A stretch of DNA of 64,000 nt from Mangrovibacterium diazotrophicum (GTDB taxonomy: Bacteria; Bacteroidota; Bacteroidia; Bacteroidales; Prolixibacteraceae): NCBI RefSeq assembly GCF_003610535.1, contig NZ_RAPN01000001.1:3211320-3275319 (forward strand), written 5' to 3'. The first letter of the stretch is position 1; each line of letters opens with the position of its first letter. Below, piece by piece: positions 28,248 through 36,000 of this stretch. The notes beneath the pieces were generated by a model. It was not told where the DNA came from, searched no databases, and saw nothing but the letters and a program-made list of their open reading frames with translations. The translations under genes were made by a program, and so were the position numbers.

Positions 28248-28265
28248 TTGTATTACATCTTACAA
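28248..28265. promoter_or_regulatory. 18-bp palindromic operator, site 2 (susC-2)
   Basis: TTGTATTACATCTTACAA, an imperfect dyad sharing 16 of 18 bases with the site before murQ. It lies 52 bases before the susC-2 ATG, probably in the leader or at the promoter. No exact -7 box was found close to it. Confidence 0.7.
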
Positions 28266-28505
28266 CATGATAAAAACGAAGTCTTCACAAAAACAGAGTA
28301 TTCTTAAAAAATACTTAACACAGGCTTTTTGATAGCCCAATGCTGTTTAAACATAACGCAAAGACAGCCATGACAAACTTATTCGATCATTTTATCACTT
28401 TCGCAAAAACAACAAAAACAATAACAGCCCAAGACAAATAAATCTGGTATGACAAATTATATATAAATTTGAAGAATATTGACATCAAACGATAACTTTC
28501 TTTTT
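28266..28505. other. Divergent intergenic region between susC-2 and anmK
   Basis: AT-rich, no gene. It contains candidate -7 boxes for both directions: minus-strand TAAGTTTG (28374-28381) and plus-strand TAAATTTG (28464-28471, 35 bases before anmK). A half-site resembling the GntR operator (TGGTATGACA, 28445-28454) lies just upstream of the latter. Confidence 0.4.
28464..28471 (+). promoter_or_regulatory. Putative -7 element of anmK
   Basis: TAAATTTG is an exact TAnnTTTG box 34 bases before the anmK ATG. The -33 region is not recognisable. Confidence 0.4.
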
Positions 28506-29621
28506 ATGAGCAAACTTTACATTGGCATAATGTCGGGAACGAGCATGGATGGAATCGATGCAGTTCTGATCTCGTTTGAAAATGGCAAACTGAGCCATTT
28601 AGCTGACCACACGATGGCATTTCCAGAAGCGCTTCAAGCCGATCTTCACAAATTAATTGGATCATTCCAAACAAGCTTGAAAGATCTGGGCGAGATTGAT
28701 CACCGACTTGCTCTCTGTTACGCTCAAGCGGCCAACGAACTAATCGAAAAGGCCAAAGTAGCCGCAACTGACATTGAAGCTATTGGCTGCCACGGGCAAA
28801 CTGTTTTTCACTCGCCCGATACGCAGCACCCCTTCACCATGCAACTAGGCGACGGCAACCTGATTGCTGCCCGAACCGGCATTAAAATCATTACCGACTT
28901 CCGACGAATGGATATGGCGGTTGGCGGCGGTGGCGCTCCGCTAGCACCGGCTTTTCACCAATACTTTCTGAACGACCATTCGGAGAACCGCTGCATTTTA
29001 AACCTGGGGGGCATTGCCAATATTACCATACTGGACAACGACGACAACAAAGTTGTTGGTTTCGATACCGGCCCAGCCAACTGCCTGATGAATAGCTGGA
29101 TTAAAATGAAAAAAGGGGTGGAATATGACGACAATGGAGATTGGGCCAGATCGGGGAAAGTTATTCAGCCACTCCTTGACAAAATGCTAAAGGAACCGTA
29201 TTTCAGTCTTCCGGCACCGAAAAGTACTGGTCGGGAACTATTCAACCTGGACTGGTTGAACACCCAGATAAAAGATTTGCAACATTATAAAGATGGGGAC
29301 ATCCAGGCAACGCTTTTGGAGTTGACAGCAAAATCCATTGCAGACGCCATTCTTGTGACTGCTCCGCAAACAAGTGCAGTTTATGCGTGTGGCGGCGGAG
29401 TTTACAATCCCTACCTCCTGGAGCGGATCTCCGCAAATTTAGATGGTGTAAAAATCGGCACAACAGCCGAACTAGGCACTCACCCGCAATGGGTTGAAGC
29501 AATTGCCTTTGCCTGGCTGGCCATGCGCCGCATGACAAACCAACACGGCAACCTGCCTTCTGTTACGGGAGCCAAATCGAAAGTTTTATTGGGAACGATA
29601 TACGACCCGGCTACATTCTAG
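28506..29621 (+). CDS. anmK: Anhydro-N-acetylmuramic acid kinase
   Basis: 371-residue cytoplasmic kinase that opens 1,6-anhydro-MurNAc (from lytic transglycosylase products) and phosphorylates it to MurNAc-6-phosphate, the MurQ substrate. The ASKHA-fold family motifs are all present: GIMSGTSMDGIDAVL at the N-terminus, GCHGQTVFHSP, DFRRMDMAVGGGGAPLAP with the catalytic Asp, NLGGIANIT, GFDTGPANCLMNSWI and CGGGVYNPYLLERI. ATG at 28506 is preferred over a TTG nine codons upstream because the family begins at MSKLYIGIMSG. It is transcribed opposite to its neighbours, and its 3' end overlaps the SSS symporter gene by four bases in convergent orientation. Confidence 0.97.
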   Translation: MSKLYIGIMSGTSMDGIDAVLISFENGKLSHLADHTMAFPEALQADLHKLIGSFQTSLKDLGEIDHRLALCYAQAANELIEKAKVAATDIEAIGCHGQTVFHSPDTQHPFTMQLGDGNLIAARTGIKIITDFRRMDMAVGGGGAPLAPAFHQYFLNDHSENRCILNLGGIANITILDNDDNKVVGFDTGPANCLMNSWIKMKKGVEYDDNGDWARSGKVIQPLLDKMLKEPYFSLPAPKSTGRELFNLDWLNTQIKDLQHYKDGDIQATLLELTAKSIADAILVTAPQTSAVYACGGGVYNPYLLERISANLDGVKIGTTAELGTHPQWVEAIAFAWLAMRRMTNQHGNLPSVTGAKSKVLLGTIYDPATF

Positions 29622-31066
29622 TTTGCCGGGTTGTCTTTGCGGTTAACGATCAACAAGCCGAGAAACATGATTAGCCCATTCACCAGCAACAGCTCGAATC
29701 CGATTTTATAACCAAAGAGCCAAGCTTCGGAATTCACATTCAGGATGTAAGATAAAACCGGAGAAAGCAAACCAATCACCGGCACGTAGCGATCTATCAC
29801 TTGGCGCTTCGTCAGGATACCAAATGCAAACAAGCCCAACAACGGTCCGTAAGTGTATCCGGCGACACGAAATACAGCTGACACCACACTTTCGTTATTG
29901 ATAATGCGGAAGACAACAATCACCAGAAACATCAGCAATGAAAACCCAACGTGCACCAGCATTCGGGTCTGCTTACTTTTCGCACCAGCGGGGTCCAGGT
30001 TTAAAAAGTCAATACAAAACGAGGTTGTCAAAGCTGTCAAGGCCGAATCGGCGCTGGAGTAAGCAGCGGACAAAATTCCAAGCAAGAACAGCGCACCTGC
30101 AAGTGGCCCAAAGTATTTCATGGCCAGCAAGGGGAACAAATCGTCCGTGTGTTCAGGCAGGCTGATTCCTTTTTGCTGCGCGTAGTAATACAACAAAACA
30201 CCGAGCGATAGAAAGAAAATATTGGCAATAATGAAGGCAAAACTGAACCAGTAAATATTCTTCTGTGCGTCTTTGCGCGTCTTACAGGTGAGGTTTTTCT
30301 GCATCATGTTCTGATCCAAACCATTCATTGTCAACACGATACCAACACCGGCCAAAAATTGCTTGAAGAAGTTTGTTTCTGATTTCCAGTCCCAATCAAA
30401 AATGCGACTGTACGGGTGCTGGTCCACCACGGTGAACATGTCACCAAAGCCAAGGTTCATCTGCTTCAGAATCACCCAAATGGTAATGCCGATCGCTCCG
30501 AGGATAAAAAATGTTTGCAGCGAGTCGGTCCAAACAACGGTTTTAATACCCGCACGGTAAGTGTACACCCAGATCAAAAACAGGGTGATCAAGACCGTTA
30601 CACCAAAAGGAATACCCAGGTCGTTGAAGAACGCAAGCTGCAATACCCCGGCCGCCAGGTACAAACGAAAGGAAGCTCCGATTGTCTGTGAAACCAGAAA
30701 GAAAAAAGCACCTGTTTTGTACGAACGAACACCAAAGCGCTCGTCGAGGTAGGTATAAATGGAAACTAAATTCAACCGATAATAGAGCGGAATCAAGACG
30801 AGCGCGATAATCCAGTAACCGATGAAGTTCCCCATTAAAAACTGAAGGTAAGTCCAGGCCGAATTGCCGACCTCTCCCGGAACAGAAATAAAAGTCACCC
30901 CCGAAATTGTCGATCCGATCATCCCGAAAGCGACCAAATACCACGGCGAGCGCCTGTTACCGGTAAAGAAAGTCTCGCTGTCGGCATTACGCGAGGTAAA
31001 CCACGATACCCCCATTAAAACGGCAAAAAAGGCTAGAATTATGATCGCAATCAATAAAGTACTCAT
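29618..31066 (-). CDS. Sodium:solute symporter (SSS family)
   Basis: 482-residue inner-membrane transporter with about 13 predicted helices. The N-terminal FTGNRRSPWYLVAFGMIGSTISGVTFISVPG segment (helix 1 break and GxxxSAxxF-like region) is the SSS/SGLT signature. Members of this branch carry sialic acid, N-acetyl sugars, galactose or proline. Between anmK and the transglutaminase gene, and with murQ close by, the likely cargo is a murein sugar (MurNAc, anhydro-MurNAc or GlcNAc), a role filled by other permeases in AmpG/MurP/MurT systems. That cargo is inference. The transcript converges on anmK with a four-base overlap, so antisense interference is possible. Confidence 0.9.
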   Translation of the reverse strand: MSTLLIAIIILAFFAVLMGVSWFTSRNADSETFFTGNRRSPWYLVAFGMIGSTISGVTFISVPGEVGNSAWTYLQFLMGNFIGYWIIALVLIPLYYRLNLVSIYTYLDERFGVRSYKTGAFFFLVSQTIGASFRLYLAAGVLQLAFFNDLGIPFGVTVLITLFLIWVYTYRAGIKTVVWTDSLQTFFILGAIGITIWVILKQMNLGFGDMFTVVDQHPYSRIFDWDWKSETNFFKQFLAGVGIVLTMNGLDQNMMQKNLTCKTRKDAQKNIYWFSFAFIIANIFFLSLGVLLYYYAQQKGISLPEHTDDLFPLLAMKYFGPLAGALFLLGILSAAYSSADSALTALTTSFCIDFLNLDPAGAKSKQTRMLVHVGFSLLMFLVIVVFRIINNESVVSAVFRVAGYTYGPLLGLFAFGILTKRQVIDRYVPVIGLLSPVLSYILNVNSEAWLFGYKIGFELLLVNGLIMFLGLLIVNRKDNPAN

Positions 31067-31127
31067 CAGAATTTAATTGTTTGGTTAGAGCTTGCGCTAC
31101 AAATATGTAAAAGTTTGCTCAATAAGC

Positions 31128-32498
31128 TTATTGATAATCCACATCAATATCCCAGTTCCACTGGTTAAAATACAGGTTGCCCTCTTCCCATTCCACTTCA
31201 CCTCGTTGAAAATCGTAAGGTTCACTTCGCAAAAACTTCTTCGGCGGGTAAAGCTCCTGCGCGAAATCGTCATTCACAATCAAGCGATAAGCGTCAATGC
31301 CATGCACATAGAATTGACGAAGTTTTTCATCGTCGCTAGATTGAAGTTTGAAGGACTGATCCAAAGGCACCCAGCCAATTCCTTCGTAAAACACTTCGCA
31401 CCAATCGTGCAAATTCACATGCCCCGGATGCAGCATGAAACCGCTCTGCCACTTGACCGGAACGCCCTGCGAACGCGCCAGACTCATAAACAGGAAGGTC
31501 TGCATACCGCAGTCGCCATGCCGGTTCGATAAAACATACTCCGTAATGTTGGCCATCGTGCAGTACTCCAACGCACTGGCCCATGGAATCGAATCGTTGA
31601 TCCACTGGTAAATCCTTTCTACTTTCCGCAATGGATTCTTTTCTGCACCCACAATTCGACTCCCCAACGCTCTAATTTCATCAGAGAAAAGAATATGCGG
31701 CGGCCGTTCCTGCGTGTAGTGCATATAAACGGCACTGGTTGTATCATAAGGCAGCACATCCGAAGGCTCAATGTCGAAATACTGCGCTGATGTTTGAATA
31801 GCGTATTTCACGGAGAACACAGTCGGCTGGTTCTTCACGGTCTTCTGTTCCGCATAAAATGTACGCTGCAAATGCTCATTTGGTGCCAAAATGCTGTTAT
31901 CCGCCTCCGAAGAAAGCACTTTAAAATTCTTCTGCCTGGCAATGCCCTCGCGTGGTGCAGGCAACCAGCAGCGCAACACGGTGCCCTCGGGAACAACATC
32001 GGGCTTTACACTGATCGTATAGCTCACAACCAGATTCTGAGGCAACACCGGAGCATAAGTTTTGTCGCTGGCCGCAATCACCTTGGCAGTATGCTCCAGA
32101 CAAAACGAATCCAATGCTGAAACCTCCGGTGTGAACATAGCAGAATCGAAGATCAAAAGGCGTTGCAAATTGGCAACAGCGTTTTTAAAATAGCGCTTCT
32201 CTCCGCCAATTACCCGCATCTCAAGTTTCCCCGATTGCTCCCAATCCTGCATCTGCGAATCTGAAACAGCTCCATAGCGCTTCTCAATTTGTCTCCTCAC
32301 TTCCGGTTCAGTCAACGAAAAATCCAGCAGAATCCGATCATTGATCTCCTGAATCGAATCAGGATTCGACTCAAGAGCAACCTGCGATTCCACGATCGAA
32401 GAACTTAATGCTGTTCGGTTTACGTCGCGAAGCGAAGTGAAAGCAAAAAGCGAAATGACCGCAATTCCGGGTATTAGTAGGAGATATCGATTTTTCAT
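31128..32498 (-). CDS. Exported transglutaminase-like protein
   Basis: 456-residue protein with an N-terminal signal or anchor (NRYLLLIPGIAVISLFAFTS). The C-terminal half (about 300-410) carries the transglutaminase-like Cys-His-Asp triad: Cys in HGDCGMQTFLFMSLAR, His in HPGHVNLHDWCEVFYEG and the Asp in GWVPLDQSF. The N-terminal part (about 40-290) has no domain I recognise. Bacterial transglutaminase-like proteins are mostly proteases or amidases, so action on stem peptides is plausible in this locus. It probably forms one unit with the SSS symporter gene (61-base gap), driven from a promoter overlapped by the operator at 32505-32522. Confidence 0.82.
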   Translation of the reverse strand: MKNRYLLLIPGIAVISLFAFTSLRDVNRTALSSSIVESQVALESNPDSIQEINDRILLDFSLTEPEVRRQIEKRYGAVSDSQMQDWEQSGKLEMRVIGGEKRYFKNAVANLQRLLIFDSAMFTPEVSALDSFCLEHTAKVIAASDKTYAPVLPQNLVVSYTISVKPDVVPEGTVLRCWLPAPREGIARQKNFKVLSSEADNSILAPNEHLQRTFYAEQKTVKNQPTVFSVKYAIQTSAQYFDIEPSDVLPYDTTSAVYMHYTQERPPHILFSDEIRALGSRIVGAEKNPLRKVERIYQWINDSIPWASALEYCTMANITEYVLSNRHGDCGMQTFLFMSLARSQGVPVKWQSGFMLHPGHVNLHDWCEVFYEGIGWVPLDQSFKLQSSDDEKLRQFYVHGIDAYRLIVNDDFAQELYPPKKFLRSEPYDFQRGEVEWEEGNLYFNQWNWDIDVDYQ

Positions 32499-32504
32499 GC
32501 TAAC

Positions 32505-32522
32505 TTGTATGACATGTCACAA
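32505..32522. promoter_or_regulatory. 18-bp palindromic operator, site 3 (transglutaminase gene)
   Basis: TTGTATGACATGTCACAA, centred on ACATGT, starts seven bases before the ATG of the minus-strand gene and overlaps its -7 box (32520-32527). This placement fits repression by blocking the promoter. Confidence 0.72.
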
Positions 32523-32527
32523 ATATA
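32520..32527 (-). promoter_or_regulatory. Putative -7 element of transglutaminase/symporter unit
   Basis: TATATTTG on the minus strand is an exact TAnnTTTG box, giving a very short leader of about 15 bases. It shares three bases with operator site 3. Confidence 0.5.
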
Positions 32528-32813
32528 GCAATTCGAGAATATCAAATCATGACATTTGAAAGAAAGTCTCAAAAATTCAGAAATTACTAAAATAGAGTAA
32601 TCAGAAGCTCGAATCAAAAACCATATTGACACGATAAATCCTATATTTTACCATAAAGACTAATTCAACAGCTGAACCGACATATGAATGATAACAAAAC
32701 CACTAATTGGCAAGACAGTCGGAAAACGACAGAAAATCAATAAGCTTTTAGAAATCTAACCAGTGAATTTACCCGAGCCGAAAAACTGAAACGTTAAATA
32801 AACCTCAAAATAT
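32528..32813. other. AT-rich intergenic spacer in the divergent transglutaminase/murQ region
   Basis: No gene or RNA is recognisable. It separates the promoter of the transglutaminase unit from operator site 4 of murQ. Confidence 0.5.
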
Positions 32814-32831
32814 TTGTAATACATCTTACAT
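32814..32831. promoter_or_regulatory. 18-bp palindromic operator, site 4 (murQ)
   Basis: TTGTAATACATCTTACAT matches the other three sites. It ends 27 bases upstream of the murQ -7 box, exactly the same spacing as at susC-1. Confidence 0.72.
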
Positions 32832-32858
32832 GAACGAAATTTATTTGATCAATTGGTC

Positions 32859-32866
32859 TATATTTG
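32859..32866 (+). promoter_or_regulatory. Putative -7 element of murQ
   Basis: TATATTTG, an exact TAnnTTTG box. The -33 region (about 32836-32840) lacks TTTG, which would fit dependence on an activator. A 7-bp hairpin (ATTCAGG 32910-32916, CCTGAAT 32923-32929) lies in the leader of about 150 bases. Confidence 0.5.
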
Positions 32867-33021
32867 TACAAAGCATAAGAGATCTTTCAAATCATAATAT
32901 TGAAAAAAAATTCAGGGACAAACCTGAATCATTGACAAGCACAAAAAAGTATAAGTCAATAGTTTACCGAACTTTAAAAATTGAATTATAACCGGTGACC
33001 ACCGAAATACAGCCACTATTT

Positions 33022-33837
33022 ATGAGCATAAACAGCATAACAGAATCTGAATCACTGTACAACAATTTAGAGGAAATGTCTGTCAGACAGCTATTGGAAG
33101 GCATACATGAAGAAGACTGCAAAGTGCTACCGGCAGTTCAAAAAGCGATCCCGCAAATTGAGCAATTGGTTTCAAAAGTCGTGGACCGCGTCAAAAAAGG
33201 CGGACGACTGTTTTACATCGGTGCAGGTACCAGCGGACGACTGGGCATACTTGATGCTTCCGAGATCCCCCCAACCTACGGCGTCGGATACAATCTGGTT
33301 ATTGGGCTAATCGCAGGAGGTGATCAAGCCATCCGGAAAGCAGTAGAATCAGCTGAGGATAATCGCGAACTGGGATGGCAGGAACTGCAGGCTTTCAATA
33401 TCAGCGAGCATGATACTGTTGTTGGAATAGCAGCTTCCGGTCGTACTCCTTATGTGATCGGCGCCGTTGCAAAAGCTCGGGAAAATGGCATACTTACTGC
33501 ATGCATCACCAACAATCCGGGCAGTGAGTTAGCTGCTAATGTCGACATCCCCATCGAAGTAGTCGTGGGACCGGAGTTTGTTTCGGGTAGTACCCGCATG
33601 AAATCCGGTACGGCACAGAAACTCGTTCTGAATATGATCACCACAACCCTGATGATTAAGTTGGATCGCGTTAAAGGAAACCGGATGGTAAACATGCAAC
33701 TCACCAACCAGAAACTAGTGGAACGCGGCACCCGGATGATTATGGAAGAATTGGGTTTCGATGAGGAGAAAGCACGTCGCCTTCTACTGCTACACGGCTC
33801 TGTTCAGAAAGTTTTGGAAGCCAATAAAGCCGATTAA
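33022..33837 (+). CDS. murQ: N-acetylmuramic acid 6-phosphate etherase
   Basis: 271-residue cytoplasmic lyase that splits the lactyl ether of MurNAc-6-phosphate into GlcNAc-6-phosphate and D-lactate. The SIS fold is visible with FYIGAGTSGRLGILDASEI (catalytic Glu and phosphate-binding loop), IAGGDQAIRKAVESAEDN, the second phosphate loop GIAASGRTPYVIGA, and the family-specific SGSTRMKSGTAQKLVLNMI. ATG at 33022 (MSINSITESESLYNNLEEMS) matches relatives; a GTG nine codons upstream is the alternative. It receives MurNAc-6-P from AnmK and perhaps from a MurNAc kinase not seen here. It converges on the gntR gene with one base between stops. A GCCGATT/AATCGGC stem (33829-33846) spans the junction. 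Confidence 0.97.
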   Translation: MSINSITESESLYNNLEEMSVRQLLEGIHEEDCKVLPAVQKAIPQIEQLVSKVVDRVKKGGRLFYIGAGTSGRLGILDASEIPPTYGVGYNLVIGLIAGGDQAIRKAVESAEDNRELGWQELQAFNISEHDTVVGIAASGRTPYVIGAVAKARENGILTACITNNPGSELAANVDIPIEVVVGPEFVSGSTRMKSGTAQKLVLNMITTTLMIKLDRVKGNRMVNMQLTNQKLVERGTRMIMEELGFDEEKARRLLLLHGSVQKVLEANKAD

Positions 33838-33838
33838 A

Positions 33839-34579
33839 TCAATCGGCATTGCTACTTTTCAGGAACTTATTATAAACCTGCAGGTTGTGCTCCAAATGGA
33901 GTTGCATTTTCTCGTAAGCGCGGTCGGCATCTCTTTCGCCGATGGCATTCACAATCTCTTTGTGATAGCCTAGCGTGATTTCTTTTTCACCCTCTATATT
34001 GGCATAAATGTAATTCCGCATGCGGGGAAGCAAGTTGTGCACCGGCTCCATCGTCACAATCACAAAGGGGTTTCCTGTAGCACGCGCTACGGCCAGGTGA
34101 AATTTATTATCCAGATCCGACTCCATCTGTGTGTTATCCGGATCACAAATAGAAAACTCGGCCAAATTGCTTTGCAGGTTCTGAAGATCCTCTTCGGTGC
34201 GGTTTAAAGCAGCCATTTTCGCAATCTCCGGCTCGAACGCCATCCGAAGCTCAATAATCTGCGAAATAAGATTCACATCGAATTTTAAATCGTAGTAGAG
34301 GTTCAACGAGTCAATCGCATCCTTCATGTTGATCTTCTTAACGATCATCCCACTACCTTTGCGGATTTCGATCAAACCGCGGGCACTCAAACGGCGCAAA
34401 GCCTCACGCAGCGCTGTGCGGCTTACAGCGAACATTTCGCAAAGTTCCCGCTCCGACGGCAATTTAGAGCCAATCGGAAGCTTCTTCTCTCGGATCGCAC
34501 GTTCGATGTTTCGCTCAATTTTCTGACTTAACGTTTGTGTCGTCCCAATTTTTTGAAAGATGTCATTCATATCTGCCAT
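33839..34579 (-). CDS. GntR-family (FadR/FCD subgroup) transcription regulator
   Basis: 246-residue regulator. The N-terminal winged helix (about 18-85) reads IREKKLPIGSKLPSERELCEMFAVSRTALREALRRL and GLIEIRKGSGMIV. The C-terminal FCD helical domain (about 100-235) holds the ligand and metal pocket, with the Asp/His pattern seen around DLDNKFHLAVARATGN and the later HxxxxxAI-type segment (YHKEIVNAIGERD). It is the only DNA-binding regulator inside the murein locus, and the four 18-bp palindromes nearby have the size and TTGTA/TACAA ends common for FadR-type operators. A MurNAc-6-P or related sugar acid effector is plausible but unproven. No copy of the operator was found before its own gene. 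The start could be the ATG three codons later. Confidence 0.93.
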   Translation of the reverse strand: MADMNDIFQKIGTTQTLSQKIERNIERAIREKKLPIGSKLPSERELCEMFAVSRTALREALRRLSARGLIEIRKGSGMIVKKINMKDAIDSLNLYYDLKFDVNLISQIIELRMAFEPEIAKMAALNRTEEDLQNLQSNLAEFSICDPDNTQMESDLDNKFHLAVARATGNPFVIVTMEPVHNLLPRMRNYIYANIEGEKEITLGYHKEIVNAIGERDADRAYEKMQLHLEHNLQVYNKFLKSSNAD

Positions 34580-34710
34580 AACTGTACTCGGTCTACCTCT
34601 ATTAGCACAAATTAAAATAATTTTTCGTGTATTCGCTTCAATTCACCGGAATTAAGTTCTTTTTTGTACGAACTTGAAACAAAACGACCACCTGTCGCCG
34701 TTCGGACTAC

Positions 34711-34743
34711 AAAAAAGGTGTCAACTAATACAGCCAACACCTT
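34711..34743 (-). terminator. Terminator of the dtd-mazG-deoC unit
   Basis: Minus strand AAGGTGT (34737-34743) and ACACCTT (34715-34721) pair across a 15-base loop, followed by a T-run (plus-strand A-run 34711-34716). It lies 21 bases past the deoC stop. Confidence 0.75.
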
Positions 34744-34763
34744 CTAAAATCGTTCAGTCCGAA

Positions 34764-35591
34764 CTAAAAATATTTAATTTCTTCACCTAAAAAATCACTC
34801 AGCAAGCTATTGGCTAACCGACTTGCACCGATACGGAACAATTTCGGGTTCAACCATTCGTCACCCAAAATCTCTTTGACAATTTTCAGGTAAAGAATTG
34901 CATCGTTGGTTGTTGCGATACCTCCCGCCGGTTTAAAGCCAACCTGTTTTCCGGTTTTCATCCAGAATTCCTTGATCGCGTGACACATCACAATCGCCGC
35001 TTCAGGAGTGGCCGCCGGATTCATTTTACCGGTTGATGTTTTGATGAAATCGGCTCCGGCCTCCATGGCCAGCATCGAGGCATGATGAATTTTGTCGGTT
35101 TCAACCAAAGCCCCTGTTTCCAAAATAACCTTTAAATGAGCATCGCCGATTGCCTCTTTAATCGTGGCTACTTCTTCCTGGCAAACCAATTTATTGCTCT
35201 CAAGAAAAGCCCAAAGCGGAAGTACAATGTCAATCTCATCAGCGCCGTAATCCACCGCCATTTTAGCTTCCTTCACTTTTACATCAATAAAGGTCATGCT
35301 GCTCGGAAAACCGCCCGCAACGGCTGCAATGTTTACGCCTTCAACATTTAAAACCTCCTTCACGCTGCGAACCATATTCGGATACACGCAGATGGCTGCC
35401 ACATTCGACAAATTGGGGTAGTCGTTTGCAAAGTCATTCACCCGTTGCGTGAACGCCTTCACAGAGCTAACGGTATCGGTTGCATTTAGAGTTGTAAGAT
35501 CAATACAAGAGAATGCCAGTTGCTGCATCTCGCTGATGTTGTCTATGTCGGCTTTTGCTTTCAAAGCAGCCAATTCAGCCTGAATCGTCAT
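34764..35591 (-). CDS. deoC: Deoxyribose-phosphate aldolase
   Basis: 275-residue class I aldolase cleaving 2-deoxyribose-5-phosphate into acetaldehyde and glyceraldehyde-3-phosphate, in nucleoside salvage. TIM-barrel motifs are intact: the VKVILETGAL strand with the conserved Glu, the Schiff-base lysine in GADFIKTSTGK, and the second essential lysine in GFKPAGGI. It is slightly longer than typical 220-260 residue forms because of an N-terminal helix. It is the last gene after dtd and mazG (7-base gap), an order commonly seen in Bacteroidota. Confidence 0.96.
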   Translation of the reverse strand: MTIQAELAALKAKADIDNISEMQQLAFSCIDLTTLNATDTVSSVKAFTQRVNDFANDYPNLSNVAAICVYPNMVRSVKEVLNVEGVNIAAVAGGFPSSMTFIDVKVKEAKMAVDYGADEIDIVLPLWAFLESNKLVCQEEVATIKEAIGDAHLKVILETGALVETDKIHHASMLAMEAGADFIKTSTGKMNPAATPEAAIVMCHAIKEFWMKTGKQVGFKPAGGIATTNDAILYLKIVKEILGDEWLNPKLFRIGASRLANSLLSDFLGEEIKYF

Positions 35592-35598
35592 CGCTTTT

Positions 35599-35955
35599 CT
35601 ATTTAAGTTTCGAATTATTCTGATGGCGGTCTTTATCCCGCACGGTTTTCTTTTCCATACTTTTCAGGAAAGCCTCGTTCAGATCAACACCGGTTTGGTT
35701 TGCCAAGCAGATCAACACCCACAACACATCGGCCATCTCTTCACCTAAATCTTTCCCCAAGTCCGATTTTTTAAACGACTGATCGCCGTAAGTACGAGCC
35801 ATAATTCGCGCTAACTCTCCCACTTCTTCTGTCAGAATGGCTAAGTTGGTTAACTCGCTGAAATACCGAACGCCAATTGTCTGAATCCAGTGATCAACCA
35901 TTTCTTGCGCTTCCGGTATGCTAACCGGTTTCATTTGCTCTTTAATGCCCTCCAT
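35599..35955 (-). CDS. MazG-like nucleotide pyrophosphohydrolase
   Basis: 118-residue all-alpha NTP pyrophosphatase that hydrolyses (deoxy)nucleoside triphosphates to monophosphates. The metal-binding ExxxE/ExxD pattern is visible as TEEVGELARIM and GEEMADVLWVLICLAN. It is the single-domain short form rather than the 260-residue tandem MazG. It lies between dtd (45 bases) and deoC (7 bases). Substrate specificity cannot be read. Confidence 0.9.
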   Translation of the reverse strand: MEGIKEQMKPVSIPEAQEMVDHWIQTIGVRYFSELTNLAILTEEVGELARIMARTYGDQSFKKSDLGKDLGEEMADVLWVLICLANQTGVDLNEAFLKSMEKKTVRDKDRHQNNSKLK

Positions 35956-36000
35956 CTGTCGTTTGTTTATACGAAGTTAAGCAATCCTAGTTTAACCCGC

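Noticed and set aside
34640-34680. Operator copy before the gntR gene
   Set aside because: TTGTACGAACTTGAAACAA has TTGT/ACAA ends but the wrong length and interior.
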